Positions 15,836 through 24,963 of a stretch of DNA of 64,000 nucleotides are shown here, in pieces. The notes below the pieces were generated by a model. It searched no databases. It was not told the origin of the DNA and saw only the letters and a list, made by a program, of their open reading frames with translations. The translations under genes and the position numbers were made by a program. How positions within the stretch are numbered: the stretch's first letter is position 1; every line of letters starts with the position of its first letter. The stretch is from Leadbetterella sp964423865 (lineage in GTDB: Bacteria > Bacteroidota > Bacteroidia > Cytophagales > Spirosomataceae): positions 1 through 64,000 of the forward strand of contig CAYRGN010000013.1 in assembly GCA_964423865.1 (NCBI GenBank), read 5' to 3'.

Positions 15836-16243
15836 TCACTTTATCCGATTATCCGCCCGCAACCTTTCAAATAACTCCACCACTCCCACCACCTGCGCCG
15901 GTTCCCGGGAATAACTCTCCCGGTCAAAAAACCGGACGGCCTCAATCTCGTTGCCCGGCACAATATCTTCGTGCAGGGTATAGAGGAAGCAGTCCTGCTC
16001 CATCAACAGATTCTCTTCTCCGTACGCCGGAGCCGTGATATGGCAGTAGAACCGCAGCGATTCAGCCTCCACTTTTAACGTCAACTCTTCCCAGATCTCC
16101 CGTTGCAAAGACTGAAGAGATGTCTCCCCTTCGTCTACCTTTCCGCCCGGAAGATACCACGCCTTTTTATTCCTGCTGTACGCCAGCAGCAGCCTGTTTT
16201 CCTTCACCACCACCAGGCCCGCCGTTTGAATAGATTTTCGCAT
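15836..16243 (-). CDS. NUDIX hydrolase
   Basis: A 135-residue protein with a complete NUDIX box: GKVDEGETSLQSLQREIWEE fits Gx5Ex7REUxEE. The N-terminus (AGLVVVKENRLLLAYSRNKK) is the usual strand pair. Enzymes of this kind hydrolyse nucleoside diphosphates linked to another group; the substrate cannot be told. The ATG at 16243 follows AAGGGA at suitable distance and is preferred over an upstream GTG at 16261. It may be transcribed with the dinD-like remnant. Confidence 0.88.
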   Translation of the reverse strand: MRKSIQTAGLVVVKENRLLLAYSRNKKAWYLPGGKVDEGETSLQSLQREIWEELTLKVEAESLRFYCHITAPAYGEENLLMEQDCFLYTLHEDIVPGNEIEAVRFFDRESYSREPAQVVGVVELFERLRADNRIK

Positions 16244-16337
16244 TGTTTTTCCCTTAATCACCGCGCAAGTATACTGTTTTTTTTACACAATACCAGCGCC
16301 TCCTTTCCTCTGGCTTCCCGCATACAAATTCATTTGC

Positions 16338-16345
16338 TATTTTTG
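16338..16345 (+). promoter_or_regulatory. -7 element for the LOG-type gene
   Basis: TATTTTTG matches TAnnTTTG, 18 bases before the ATG at 16364. No clear -33 element. Confidence 0.35.
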
Positions 16346-16363
16346 CCCCATCTAATCTATATC

Positions 16364-16900
16364 ATGTCTTCCGTACTCGTCTATTGTGGTTCCCGAACGG
16401 GAAATTCTGAAAAATATGTAAAAGCGGCCGCCCGCCTGGGTGAATTGCTGGCAGAGAATCACTTTCACCTCCTTTTCGGAGGAGGAAATGTGGGACTGAT
16501 GGGCGCCCTGTCCAATGCCATGCTCGACCGCGGCGGTGAAGTCACCGGCGTGATGCCCCAGCGCCTGATCGACCGGGAAATCGCGAATATCCGCTGCACA
16601 GAGCTTAAAGTGGTGAATACAATGCAGGAAAGGAAGGTGCTGATGGAAGAACTGGCCGACATCATCGTGACCCTACCCGGCGGATACGGTAGCATGGATG
16701 AACTCTTTGAGACACTCACAAATGTACAACTGGAACTCCACCAAAAACCAACCTTCATTCTGAATACCGAAGGATTTTACGACCCCCTGATTATGCAAGT
16801 GGATAAAATGGTGCAGGAAGGTTTTGTATTGCCGCACAACCGCAACCGACTTACCGTAGTCAATACCCCTGAAGAATTGATCGAAAAAATAAAGACCTGA
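16364..16900 (+). CDS. LOG-family nucleotide phosphoribohydrolase
   Basis: A 178-residue Rossmann-like protein of the LOG (lysine decarboxylase-like) family. The phosphoribosyl site is written GGGNVGLMG and the catalytic motif PGGYGSMDE. Members cleave ribose 5-phosphate from nucleoside 5'-monophosphates, classically cytokinin ribotides. In bacteria the physiological substrate is often unknown. The ATG at 16364 gives the standard N-terminus SSVLVYCGSRTG; longer upstream extensions of the frame are not conserved in character. Confidence 0.9.
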   Translation: MSSVLVYCGSRTGNSEKYVKAAARLGELLAENHFHLLFGGGNVGLMGALSNAMLDRGGEVTGVMPQRLIDREIANIRCTELKVVNTMQERKVLMEELADIIVTLPGGYGSMDELFETLTNVQLELHQKPTFILNTEGFYDPLIMQVDKMVQEGFVLPHNRNRLTVVNTPEELIEKIKT

Positions 16901-16940
16901 AATAACTTCCAGGCCTTACTTTCAGCGGTATACATTTTAG

Positions 16941-17043
16941 CTATCAGCGGTCAGCCGGGTGACGCTTCGCTTGTTCATCAGGCGGTGGATGTGCCGGTTT
17001 TCTGATAGTGGTGCGCCACCCGGCTGAATGCTCATGGCTATTT
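16941..17043. repeat. Intergenic heptad-repeat element, member 1 (with inner stem)
   Basis: The element sits between the LOG gene and the end of the sialidase gene. Its outer parts are degenerate heptads (CTATCAG, CGGTCAG on the left; CTGAATG, CTCATGG on the right). Inside, TCAGCCGGGTG (16951-16961) and CACCCGGCTGA (17017-17027) are perfect inverted repeats. It shares GGGTGACGCTTCGCT and GGTGCGCC with the element at 47983-48053. Confidence 0.6.
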
Positions 17044-17045
17044 CA

Positions 17046-18203
17046 TTACTTTATTTTACGGATCAGGAACACAATTTCCCTGTAATTATCCTTTTCGTAC
17101 AGGATCCCCATGCGTTTCTTTTTCACCAGCACCATGTCTGAATACGCCGAATACGCCCCTTTGTACCCTTCAGGCGCTTTGGCGATCAGGTCGTTTACAT
17201 ACCAGGTTTTTCCCGAATCGCGGGAAAGACGAAGAGTCAGGTGATCCCGGTTTTTCTCATCGGCCGCGTTCAGGTGCGCCAGGATAAATCCTTTTCCTTC
17301 TTTCCAGGAAAGCACAGATCCCTGGTTCACAGGGTCGGGCAGCTGGGGGTCAGGTGCCGAAGATGCCCAGCTGTGTCCTCCGTCGTGCGAGATGGAAATG
17401 ACCCGCTGCCGGGGTGTCAACTGCTGGTTCCGGGAACTCATATACACGCTGTTTTCGCCAATTTGCGCCGCTATAGATTCATTGGTACCGGGATAAGGCA
17501 CATTTTCGCTCAACTTAAACGTTTTACCGTGATCGTCTGAGTAGTAGCCGTGCGCGTTCCAGTCCTTATTGGCGGGCTGGGGGTTACCGGCATTGTGGTT
17601 GGCTGCGATGTAAATCCGGCCTTTGTTCGGTCCGGAGACAAACTGAAAGGCGTGTCCGGGCGTGTTGGCATAGGTTCTCCAGTCTTCGCTGAAATTATAG
17701 GCCGGATTCAGGGCCGGTTGCTTGGGCCGGTGGGCCCGGGTGGTAATGTTCACCGGTTCTGACCAGGTCTGGGCCCCGTCTGTAGAGGTAATGTACCAGA
17801 GTTCCCTCAGTCCTTTTCCCTTTCTTACCTCACCCTCATGGTCATTTCCTGTATTGTAAAATAGAAAAATACGTCCGTTGGGGTATTGGGGATCCAGCAG
17901 GTCGACCACCGGCGCCATATTCCCCGCCTGCAATTTATCGTAATCGGCCGCTACCTGCAAAGGACCCCAGGTGGTTCCCTTGTCTTTGCTGATTTTGTAC
18001 ACAATGTCTACATTCCCGTAATCACCGGCATGGTCTACCCGCCCTTCGCAAAAAGCAATGAGGGCGCCCGACTTATCCTGGATAATGGCCGGGATACGAT
18101 AACTGGCGTAACCGTCTTCGCCCGACTTAAAAACTGTGACCTCCTGGGCCCGCAAAGCGGTAAACCCTGTCACCGCAATTAACGTTAAAATAAGTTTCTT
18201 CAT
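17046..18203 (-). CDS. nanH: Exo-alpha-sialidase (GH33)
   Basis: A secreted sialidase of 385 residues that releases terminal sialic acid from glycans. It has a signal peptide (MKKLILTLIAVTGFTALRAQ), the YRIPA motif with the first arginine of the catalytic triad, and five Asp boxes (SKDKGTTW, STDGAQTW, SDDHGKTF, SHDGGHSW, SRDSGKTW) that mark the six-bladed propeller. AYSAYSDM near the end fits the nucleophilic tyrosine region. There is no extra carbohydrate-binding domain. It is the last gene of the minus-strand sialic-acid cluster and is separated from the GH20 gene by a heptad-repeat element. Confidence 0.93.
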   Translation of the reverse strand: MKKLILTLIAVTGFTALRAQEVTVFKSGEDGYASYRIPAIIQDKSGALIAFCEGRVDHAGDYGNVDIVYKISKDKGTTWGPLQVAADYDKLQAGNMAPVVDLLDPQYPNGRIFLFYNTGNDHEGEVRKGKGLRELWYITSTDGAQTWSEPVNITTRAHRPKQPALNPAYNFSEDWRTYANTPGHAFQFVSGPNKGRIYIAANHNAGNPQPANKDWNAHGYYSDDHGKTFKLSENVPYPGTNESIAAQIGENSVYMSSRNQQLTPRQRVISISHDGGHSWASSAPDPQLPDPVNQGSVLSWKEGKGFILAHLNAADEKNRDHLTLRLSRDSGKTWYVNDLIAKAPEGYKGAYSAYSDMVLVKKKRMGILYEKDNYREIVFLIRKIK

Positions 18204-18232
18204 AAATACATTATTTAGTTTTGAACGAACCT

Positions 18233-18344
18233 TTTCACCTCTATAAATTTTAGCCTTGAGCTATGAGCTTATTCATGAGTCAGTTGCTATGTCGATTTCC
18301 TAAAGCTCAAAGCTCGCTGCTCATAGCTATTTCACCTCTATAAA
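18233..18344. repeat. Heptad-repeat element, member 2, bracketed by a 15-bp direct repeat
   Basis: The sequence TTTCACCTCTATAAA occurs at 18233-18247 and again at 18330-18344. Between them lie heptads of the form CnnTGAG on the left and CTCAnnG on the right (CTCAAAG, CTCGCTG, CTCATAG). The right copy encodes the last codons of the GH20 gene (FIEVK), and the GH20 stop TAG is supplied by the element (CTA at 18327-18329). Confidence 0.65.
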
Positions 18345-20207
18345 CGTAAACATCCACTTGACCGGATTTGCCCAGTCTTTTCCTTTAAAATCACCTGCCG
18401 GCGCTTTGATCAGCACCTCATTCCACCCTTTTTGAAGCACGATCATGGTCGGAGGCCGGTAGGTATACCCCTCGTCAATCAGGGGAACTTCCAGGTCGCC
18501 TTTCTGCCCCGCCTGCTTCCAGTCGGATGGGGAAACCTCCCCTCCGTTGACCCAAACCCTGCTGCCCCGGTCGTCCCAGGTGCCCCGCCGGGGGGAGTCA
18601 GACGTATACGAGCGGGAAAGGTCATTGAACCCTATCCAAAAGGGCTTTTCTCCCTCCTCTTCGCTCCATACGCGGGTTCTGGCATACCAGGTGGTGTTCG
18701 GCTCCGGCCGTTCCAGCACGCCCCGGATAATGTCTCCCCACCAGTGCCTCAGAATGACCGTTCCCCCCTCCGCGTTCACCGTCTCACCCAAAGGCTCCAC
18801 CGGAAAATCCCTGCCCACCTCCCCTTGGTTCGGAAACGGACCCATTAACTCCCAATATAACCCCGTTTGACGAATATAGGGAAAAGGACGGTCGTAAAAA
18901 TAGTTTCGCTTGTGTTCCAGAAGCCGGTCCTCAAACTGCCTGAACTCCCGGTACGCCCGCGTATCCCGGGGAAAAATACGGGCCGTCCATCCCGCCTCTC
19001 CACCGCCCCGCCAGCTTCGTTCGGCGAAGGTCAGCAGCGCCGGGTAAACCGCGTTCTGCACCAGCATATCTCCGGGTTCCTTTACGGCCCGGTCGGGCCA
19101 GGCGCAGAGCGTAGCCCCCTTCAGCTGGCCGTGTTCTTTCTCCCGTTCCCCGATTTTCCGGTGAAACAGGGTCACCACCGTTTCCAATGGATCCATGTGG
19201 TTGATGTACAAATGCTTGGAATCGATATACACCTGCCCGCCCTTTTCTTCTATCTCTTTCGGACCGCCCATCCACAGCTGACGGATGGTCTGGGGCTCCA
19301 GGTTGCTACCCGGATCCCAGCCTATGGTTTTGTACCCTAACTTCTCCACATACCCGGTGATTTCGGACATAAAGTCGGGGTTGGTGATCTTCACCTCGTC
19401 GCCCCCTATGTGCAGATAAGGCAGACCCGGATAGGTCACCGAAAACTCCCTGAGCAGCTCCTTGATATGCGCAATGCCGGCTTCCGACTGCATATTTACT
19501 CCAAAATACCGCTCAAAAGCCTTACTATGGCCCGGCATGTCGATTTCCGGTAAAAACAAAATATGCCTCTCCTCACAAAACCGGATCAGTTCCCGGAATT
19601 CCGCTTCGGTATAGAATTTTCCCGCCCAGCGGGTCATATTGTCTGCCGCCGTGAGTCCGGGATGCGCCCGGCTTTCCAGCCTCCAGGCAATGTCTTCCGT
19701 AAAATGAAAATGGAATACATTCAATTTATAACGGGCCATCACCTCGATCTGCTCTTTCAGCATATCCAGGGGTTGATAGTTCCGGCCTACATCCACCAGG
19801 AATCCCCGCCAGGAAAATGCGGGTGCATCCCGGATTTCCCCGTAGGGTACCCGCTTGCCCGAAAACTGCCTCAGGGTCTGGAGTCCGTAAAAAATACCGG
19901 ACGCCCCGGAGGCCGTCACCGTAATGCCCTCTTTACCCGTTTCCAGGGTGTACGCTTCCGCTTCCATTCCTTCGGTCAGCTTCAGACGAAGAAACAGACC
20001 CTGCCCTTCCGGAATACCCTTTTCTGCCAGGATAACCCGTGCAAGACGATACTCCCTGTCCAGACGGACGTCTCCCTCCTCCAGGCGAACACCCCCGCTG
20101 AGGTCCAGCATTTCATCCGACAGGCGCACTTCCCTGGGATACGGAATCAGGCTTTCCTGAGCCTGCAACCCACCGAACAAAAAAAGTAAAATGAATATTC
20201 CTCTCAT
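18327..20207 (-). CDS. Beta-N-acetylhexosaminidase (GH20)
   Basis: A 626-residue secreted glycosidase that removes terminal N-acetylhexosamine. After a signal peptide (MRGIFILLFLFGGLQAQ) comes the GH20b-like domain, then the catalytic barrel with HFHFTEDIAW, FLPEIDMPGH and the catalytic Asp-Glu pair in HIGGDEVKI. The C-terminal 130 residues (after about residue 490) look like a beta-sandwich extension. In this locus it would act after the sialidase, trimming exposed GlcNAc or GalNAc residues. The stop codon is provided by the adjacent repeat element. Confidence 0.93.
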   Translation of the reverse strand: MRGIFILLFLFGGLQAQESLIPYPREVRLSDEMLDLSGGVRLEEGDVRLDREYRLARVILAEKGIPEGQGLFLRLKLTEGMEAEAYTLETGKEGITVTASGASGIFYGLQTLRQFSGKRVPYGEIRDAPAFSWRGFLVDVGRNYQPLDMLKEQIEVMARYKLNVFHFHFTEDIAWRLESRAHPGLTAADNMTRWAGKFYTEAEFRELIRFCEERHILFLPEIDMPGHSKAFERYFGVNMQSEAGIAHIKELLREFSVTYPGLPYLHIGGDEVKITNPDFMSEITGYVEKLGYKTIGWDPGSNLEPQTIRQLWMGGPKEIEEKGGQVYIDSKHLYINHMDPLETVVTLFHRKIGEREKEHGQLKGATLCAWPDRAVKEPGDMLVQNAVYPALLTFAERSWRGGGEAGWTARIFPRDTRAYREFRQFEDRLLEHKRNYFYDRPFPYIRQTGLYWELMGPFPNQGEVGRDFPVEPLGETVNAEGGTVILRHWWGDIIRGVLERPEPNTTWYARTRVWSEEEGEKPFWIGFNDLSRSYTSDSPRRGTWDDRGSRVWVNGGEVSPSDWKQAGQKGDLEVPLIDEGYTYRPPTMIVLQKGWNEVLIKAPAGDFKGKDWANPVKWMFTFIEVK

Positions 20208-20222
20208 GAGTACTAAATTTAG

Positions 20223-20312
20223 CTGTTAGATGTTAGATATTAGAAAACTGGTGTGCCGCGCGGCTCAAAGCTCACAGCTCATTGCTCACAGCTAATGTCT
20301 AATATCTAACAC
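20223..20312. repeat. Heptad-repeat element, member 3, with inverted ends
   Basis: Left heptads CTGTTAG, ATGTTAG, ATATTAG (20223-20243) are the inverse of the right ones CTAATGT, CTAATAT, CTAACAC (20292-20312). TGTTAGATATTAGA at 20231-20244 and TCTAATATCTAACA at 20298-20311 are perfect inverted repeats. Between them are CTCAAAG, CTCACAG, CTCATTG, CTCACAG. The element overlaps the last two codons and stop of the AGE gene. Confidence 0.65.
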
Positions 20313-21483
20313 CCTCCCCCAAAAACCGGTTTAAAATGGTCATGCAATACCACTCCTGGCGAGGCAGGTGAAAGGGTCCTTTGAACATATTGCCCTTCGC
20401 CGTTTGTGCCACGCGCCCGTCGCGGTGGAGATACCCGAACCATTCTCCCTGCTCCTTATCGTGAAAATGGCCGTAGGCATAATCGTGAATCTGGCGATGC
20501 ATCTCCCGGTACTTCTCCTTTCCGGTCACCAGGTAAGCCAGGAGCGTAGCGATAATGGCCTCGTTCTGGGGCCACCAGAATTTCATATCCTGCCAGTATT
20601 CCTGCACCGGCTTATCGTACACATCACGAAAATACAAAATCCCCCCGTGTTCCTTATCCCAGCCCCTTTCCCACATATAATCCAGCATACGACAACCCAG
20701 GTGAATCAATTTCGGATCCCGGTTTCTATGCAGCGCTTCGTGCAGGATGAACCACGCACCTTCTATGGCATGGCCGGGGTTCAGCGTTCTTCCGTCGATA
20801 TGGTCTATGATGCTGCCGTCAGGTGCTACCTGCTCCATCACACAGCGGATATCGTCTTTCACAAAATAGGTTTCGATCTCTTCAATCCAGGCGCCAATGG
20901 CTGCGTCGCAGCGTGGATCGCCCAGCGTTTCCCTTAACTGCTGGGCCGTATTCATCATGATCATGGGTACGCCTATGCCTCTCGAAGGGCGCGTACTTTC
21001 AAACTTGGGCGTAATCTTACGCTCTCCGCAAGCATATTCCAGGCAAACGCCAAACATGCGGCGGGCCAGCGCTTCCGCTTCTGCATCGCCCGATGCCCGC
21101 GCATAGGCCGCACAGGCAATGACCATAAAGGTTTCGGAGAAAAAATACCGCCGCATCCGGATCGGGTTTCCCTCCCGGTCTACGTGAAAATACATCTTTC
21201 CATCCTTGTCAAAACACTTGTCGCGGAGGAACTCATACCCCAACCGCGCGCCTTCCAGCCATTCGGGTCGCTTTTCTACCGTAGTATAGAGGGTGGCCAG
21301 CAGCCAGCAGGCCCGGCCCTGTATCCACACGGCCTTGTCGGTATCCAACAGGCTGCCGTCGGCATCCCGCATCAGCAGGTAACCCCCATTCTCCTCATCG
21401 TAGGAGCGGGGAAACCAGAAGGGGACGGTGTCTTCCAGGAGTTGCTTTTTGTAAAAATCACGAAGTGACCTCAGGTATTCCAT
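20299..21483 (-). CDS. N-acylglucosamine 2-epimerase (AGE family)
   Basis: A 394-residue alpha/alpha-barrel enzyme of the AGE family. It converts N-acetylmannosamine, the product of the lyase, to N-acetylglucosamine. The two active-site histidines are recognisable in NPGHAIEGAW and GPFHLPRQEW, with RACWLLATLY and FFSETFMV as further conserved segments. In Bacteroidota this unphosphorylated route replaces the ManNAc-6-phosphate epimerase of enterobacteria and needs a later GlcNAc kinase, which is not in the window. The stop lies 3 bases into the neighbouring repeat element. The ATG is 3 bases after the stop of the upstream esterase gene. Confidence 0.92.
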   Translation of the reverse strand: MEYLRSLRDFYKKQLLEDTVPFWFPRSYDEENGGYLLMRDADGSLLDTDKAVWIQGRACWLLATLYTTVEKRPEWLEGARLGYEFLRDKCFDKDGKMYFHVDREGNPIRMRRYFFSETFMVIACAAYARASGDAEAEALARRMFGVCLEYACGERKITPKFESTRPSRGIGVPMIMMNTAQQLRETLGDPRCDAAIGAWIEEIETYFVKDDIRCVMEQVAPDGSIIDHIDGRTLNPGHAIEGAWFILHEALHRNRDPKLIHLGCRMLDYMWERGWDKEHGGILYFRDVYDKPVQEYWQDMKFWWPQNEAIIATLLAYLVTGKEKYREMHRQIHDYAYGHFHDKEQGEWFGYLHRDGRVAQTAKGNMFKGPFHLPRQEWYCMTILNRFLGEGVRY

Positions 21484-21486
21484 ACA

Positions 21487-23556
21487 TCAGTTTAAAATTA
21501 TTTGAAACGTACTGGCCGGCAAATGCGCCGCGTTCACCAGGTTGCCATCGCTCACGGGTTCCCACCCGTACACCAGAGAAACCGCCTCAGGAAGCGCGAT
21601 GATCCGCACTTTCCCGTTCACGATACGGGCTTGGGCCTCCACCTTGCGGCCGTCGCGCGTAAAAAAAGTAAAACCGCGAAGGGCCGTCCCGTCTGCCGCG
21701 GCCAGTCCTTCTCCGTACCGGAAACTCAGCTCCAAAGCCTCGTTTTTCCGGGTATATCCGGAAAACAAAGGACCGGAAGGCAGCACTTTTCTCCCGTACA
21801 CCCGGTTCAGGGCCCACAGCGCCAGGCGCTCTCCCACCACAATTTTCTCCCGGGGGTGTACATCCCGCGGGTCTCCGATATCCGAAGTCACCGCCATGCC
21901 CGCGTTTTCCACCTGCTCCAAAAGCCGTCTTTGGGTATCCCGGAAATAGGGCCAGGAGGGGCGCTCTATGCTCGACAGCTGAACATACAGAAAAGGGAAA
22001 TCCTGCTTCCATTCTCTCCTCCATTCCTGCACAAAATACGGAAACAATTCGGCATACAGTTCCGCGTTCTCCGCATCGCTTTCACCCTGGTACCAAAGTA
22101 CTCCTTTCAGGGGGAAAGGCAGCAGGGACCGCACCCCCGCTTCAAAAATATAGGCGGGCGCGTAGGTATGTTGCTGAAAAGGGGAATCTGTCAGCTGAAG
22201 ATTCTGACCGGCGCGCTCCCGGCACCAGGCCATGAGGTAATCGGATTTCCGCCAGGGGTGGAGGGCCTGCACAAAGCGGGTGTCGGCTTCGAGTGACCCT
22301 CTGGGCAACCAGGCCATCTGGGGCGATCCGCCCACTGAAAGGTCAATGACGCCTACCGGCACGCCCTGGTCTTTGGCCACCTCATGGGCAAAAGCGTAGG
22401 CCACGGCCGAGAAGGCGGCCGCATGTTCTACGGTATTTTCTTCCCATTGGCCCGAAAAAAAGTCAAGTGCGTTGGCTTTCTCTAAAGCCAGGGAATCCCA
22501 GACCTGCGCGTCGGTGCGGGCGTACGGCTCCATCCTTAGCAGGCGAATGGCCGGTCCCGCCGCCCGGGCCAGGCTGTCGCCCCGGAAAGCGTCACGCAGC
22601 CGGAATTCCATATTCGACTGTCCCGCAGCCAGCCATACATCGCCTACCAGCACATTCCGGAAAGTGACGTTTTGGTCCTCGTTTTCTACTTTCAAAACCC
22701 GCGGCCGGAAATCAGCCTCAGGGGCGGGGAAGCTGACTTCCCACGCCCCGTTACGGCCGCTATAGGTATATTGAGTTTTATTTTCCCAGGTGACGGTTAC
22801 GCGGGTGCCGGCATTGGCCCGGCCCCATACTTGCAAAGGTTTCCCTCTTTGCACCACCATGTTTTCGGTAAATACCGGTGCCAGTTGCAGCCCGCCGAAG
22901 TCGCCGGTAAGATGCCGTTTCACGATGCTGGCAATGTTCGACGCGCCGCGGGCGTTGGGATGCAAGGTAGGCGCATCAGTAAACAGATCCGGCCGGTTAT
23001 GCAGGGCCGAAAAAAAATCAATCACCTTCAGGCCCCGCACTTCCGCCACCCGGCCAATCAGCTCCTGTACCTGGTGATACCATGAAAATGTACTGGATGA
23101 AAACCGGGGATGTCCCGTAAAAACAGGAGTCATGGTGCATACCCAAATGTCAAGTTGGGGATTAGTAGCTTTAAGGGTATCAATCAACCATAGATAATCC
23201 CGTATAAATTCATCCCGGTAATGCGGGAAATTTCTTGGATCCGTATCATTCAGGCCCAGGTGAATCACCGCTATATCGGCCCGTAAAGCCAGGGCGCGGG
23301 TGAGTTTCTCCGTTCGGGCGTAGGGGTTATGCCCCTTTCGTAAAACCGTGGCGCCGCTGTGTCCGAAATTGCCTACCTCGTAGGCGTCACCCAGTAAACT
23401 TTGCAAGACCGAAGGGTAGGATTCTCCTGTTTTCAGACCCAGCCCTTCTGTCACCGAATCACCTATAGCCGCCACCCGTACTTTGCCCTGGGCATAAAGG
23501 GCCAGAGTACTGAAAAGTAGCACCAAAAAGAGGAAATATGTTCGAGAACTTTTCAT
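21487..23556 (-). CDS. nanS: Two-domain sialate O-acetylesterase (SGNH plus SASA)
   Basis: A 689-residue protein with two esterase modules. After a signal peptide, the first 210 residues form an SGNH/GDSL hydrolase (IGDSVTEG, then GHSGATV, HLGLNDTD and LHPNARG with the catalytic Asp-His). A short linker domain follows. The second half is a sialic-acid-specific acetylesterase (AAGQSNMEFRL with the nucleophilic serine, then VLWYQGESDA and DVHPREK). Such enzymes remove O-acetyl groups from sialic acids so that sialidase and lyase can act. A comparable two-domain NanS is known in the Tannerella nan locus. It lies between the transporter and epimerase genes. Confidence 0.92.
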   Translation of the reverse strand: MKSSRTYFLFLVLLFSTLALYAQGKVRVAAIGDSVTEGLGLKTGESYPSVLQSLLGDAYEVGNFGHSGATVLRKGHNPYARTEKLTRALALRADIAVIHLGLNDTDPRNFPHYRDEFIRDYLWLIDTLKATNPQLDIWVCTMTPVFTGHPRFSSSTFSWYHQVQELIGRVAEVRGLKVIDFFSALHNRPDLFTDAPTLHPNARGASNIASIVKRHLTGDFGGLQLAPVFTENMVVQRGKPLQVWGRANAGTRVTVTWENKTQYTYSGRNGAWEVSFPAPEADFRPRVLKVENEDQNVTFRNVLVGDVWLAAGQSNMEFRLRDAFRGDSLARAAGPAIRLLRMEPYARTDAQVWDSLALEKANALDFFSGQWEENTVEHAAAFSAVAYAFAHEVAKDQGVPVGVIDLSVGGSPQMAWLPRGSLEADTRFVQALHPWRKSDYLMAWCRERAGQNLQLTDSPFQQHTYAPAYIFEAGVRSLLPFPLKGVLWYQGESDAENAELYAELFPYFVQEWRREWKQDFPFLYVQLSSIERPSWPYFRDTQRRLLEQVENAGMAVTSDIGDPRDVHPREKIVVGERLALWALNRVYGRKVLPSGPLFSGYTRKNEALELSFRYGEGLAAADGTALRGFTFFTRDGRKVEAQARIVNGKVRIIALPEAVSLVYGWEPVSDGNLVNAAHLPASTFQIILN

Positions 23557-23604
23557 TTTTTAAAATTTCAACCCAACGGCCAACCGCCTGCATTACCTGT
23601 TCTT

Positions 23605-23700
23605 CTCAAAGCTCAAAGCTCATTGCTCAACGCTCATTGCTCATTGCTCAAAGCTCATTGCTCAAAGCTCATTGCTCAAAGCTCATTGCTCACAGCTCAC
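23605..23700. repeat. Heptad array, member 4: 13 units of CTCAnnG
   Basis: Thirteen uninterrupted 7-bp units plus CTCAC. The two variable bases are AA, TT, AC or CA (CTCAAAG, CTCATTG, CTCAACG, CTCACAG). On the minus strand every unit contains TGA, and the last one provides the stop codon of the MFS transporter gene (23697-23699). Confidence 0.85.
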
Positions 23701-24929
23701 CTGCCCTCATAATCAATCACTTTCGGCCGGAGTACCATCAGCTGCAAAATCAGCGCCGCGGCCACCATCACCGCCAGCATGGAAAACCCGGATCCGAAAT
23801 GCCCCTCATCTTTAAAACGACCCAGCACCTGGGTCACCAGGGCGCCCGCGAAAACCCCCGCCATGTTCATGAAACCGTAGGCAGTGGCCCTCAGGCGGGA
23901 AGGAATAAACTGGCAGAGAATCGGCATATTATTCGCGTCAAACATCCCGAATCCTACCCCGAACAAGACAGCCGACCCTACTACCGTCAGGAAAGTATCG
24001 CCCATACCCAGCAGAAAAAGAGAAGGAATGGTGAGGCCCAGTCCTATCGCGCTCGTAAAAACCCTTCCTCTCACATTCTTCAGCACCCAGCGGTCACTCA
24101 GGAGACCGCCAATGATCACCCCAACGAAGGAAGAAGCCGCAATGGTAATGGTAGATAAAGGGCCCGCCTCTGCCATGGGAATACCCAGGCTGTCGGCAAA
24201 AAGGGTAGGCAACCAGTTTTTGGTAGCCCAGCCTGGTAGACTGGGCGCCGCGAAATAAAACAAAATCACCCAGAAAGCCGTCATGGAAAACAAGGTAGAC
24301 AGCCCTTTGAGAAAAGGTATTTTCACCACTCCCCCTTTCTGCTCTCCTATATTTTCCGGGTGCTTTTCGTGCAGCAAAAAAGCCAGGATCACCGAATATA
24401 CAATACCCGTAATACCGAACCAGTGAAAAGTGGTATGCCAACCGTACTGGTGAGCTACTGTGGCCCCGAAACCACCCAACGCCTGCCCCATATACAGACC
24501 GGTCATGTGAATACCGATGGCGAGAGAACGGGTTTTCCCGGTATGGTAGTCGGCAATCATGGCCAGGGCCGCCGGTATATACAAGGCTTCGCTCACGCCC
24601 ATCACAGCGCGCAATACCAGCAACTGGTTGTAATTCTGGGCCACACCCATACCGTACGTCACTGCTGACCATACAAAAAGGCTGATTACAATCAGCCACT
24701 TGCGGTTCACGCGGTCGGCCACTACCCCGGCTACCGGACTCATAAACCCGTATATATACAGGAAAATGGCCATCAGTACCCCAAAGGCTTCGGCTTTTTG
24801 CAGCTCCACTATATCCAGCTGCATGGCTTCCCGCATGGTCGACAGCATCTGCCGGTCAAGATAATTCAGCAGGGCTACCACCCACAGCAGGCCTACCACT
24901 ACCCAAGGGTAAAATTTACGGTTTCTCAT
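23697..24929 (-). CDS. nanT: MFS transporter, probable sialic acid importer
   Basis: A 410-residue inner-membrane protein with about twelve hydrophobic segments and MFS features (NYLDRQMLS at the first helix end, ADRVNRKW in loop 2-3, GGLLSDRW in the second half). Position inside a sialic-acid cluster, between mutarotase and esterase genes, makes it the inner-membrane step that brings free N-acetylneuraminate to the lyase. Its sequence alone would fit other organic anions (ACS-like subfamily). The stop codon lies within a heptad array. The upstream gene ends 34 bases before its ATG. Confidence 0.85.
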   Translation of the reverse strand: MRNRKFYPWVVVGLLWVVALLNYLDRQMLSTMREAMQLDIVELQKAEAFGVLMAIFLYIYGFMSPVAGVVADRVNRKWLIVISLFVWSAVTYGMGVAQNYNQLLVLRAVMGVSEALYIPAALAMIADYHTGKTRSLAIGIHMTGLYMGQALGGFGATVAHQYGWHTTFHWFGITGIVYSVILAFLLHEKHPENIGEQKGGVVKIPFLKGLSTLFSMTAFWVILFYFAAPSLPGWATKNWLPTLFADSLGIPMAEAGPLSTITIAASSFVGVIIGGLLSDRWVLKNVRGRVFTSAIGLGLTIPSLFLLGMGDTFLTVVGSAVLFGVGFGMFDANNMPILCQFIPSRLRATAYGFMNMAGVFAGALVTQVLGRFKDEGHFGSGFSMLAVMVAAALILQLMVLRPKVIDYEGR

Positions 24930-24963
24930 CGGTATACATTTTAACTTTCAGGCAGGGAAGCGG

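Noticed and set aside
23605..23700. CRISPR array
   Set aside because: The period is 7 bp with no spacers, and there are no cas genes in the window.
23538..24158. Long plus-strand open frame starting at the heptad array
   Set aside because: It is open only because CTCAnnG units lack stops on this strand and because it runs antisense to the MFS gene. The translation has no domain character.
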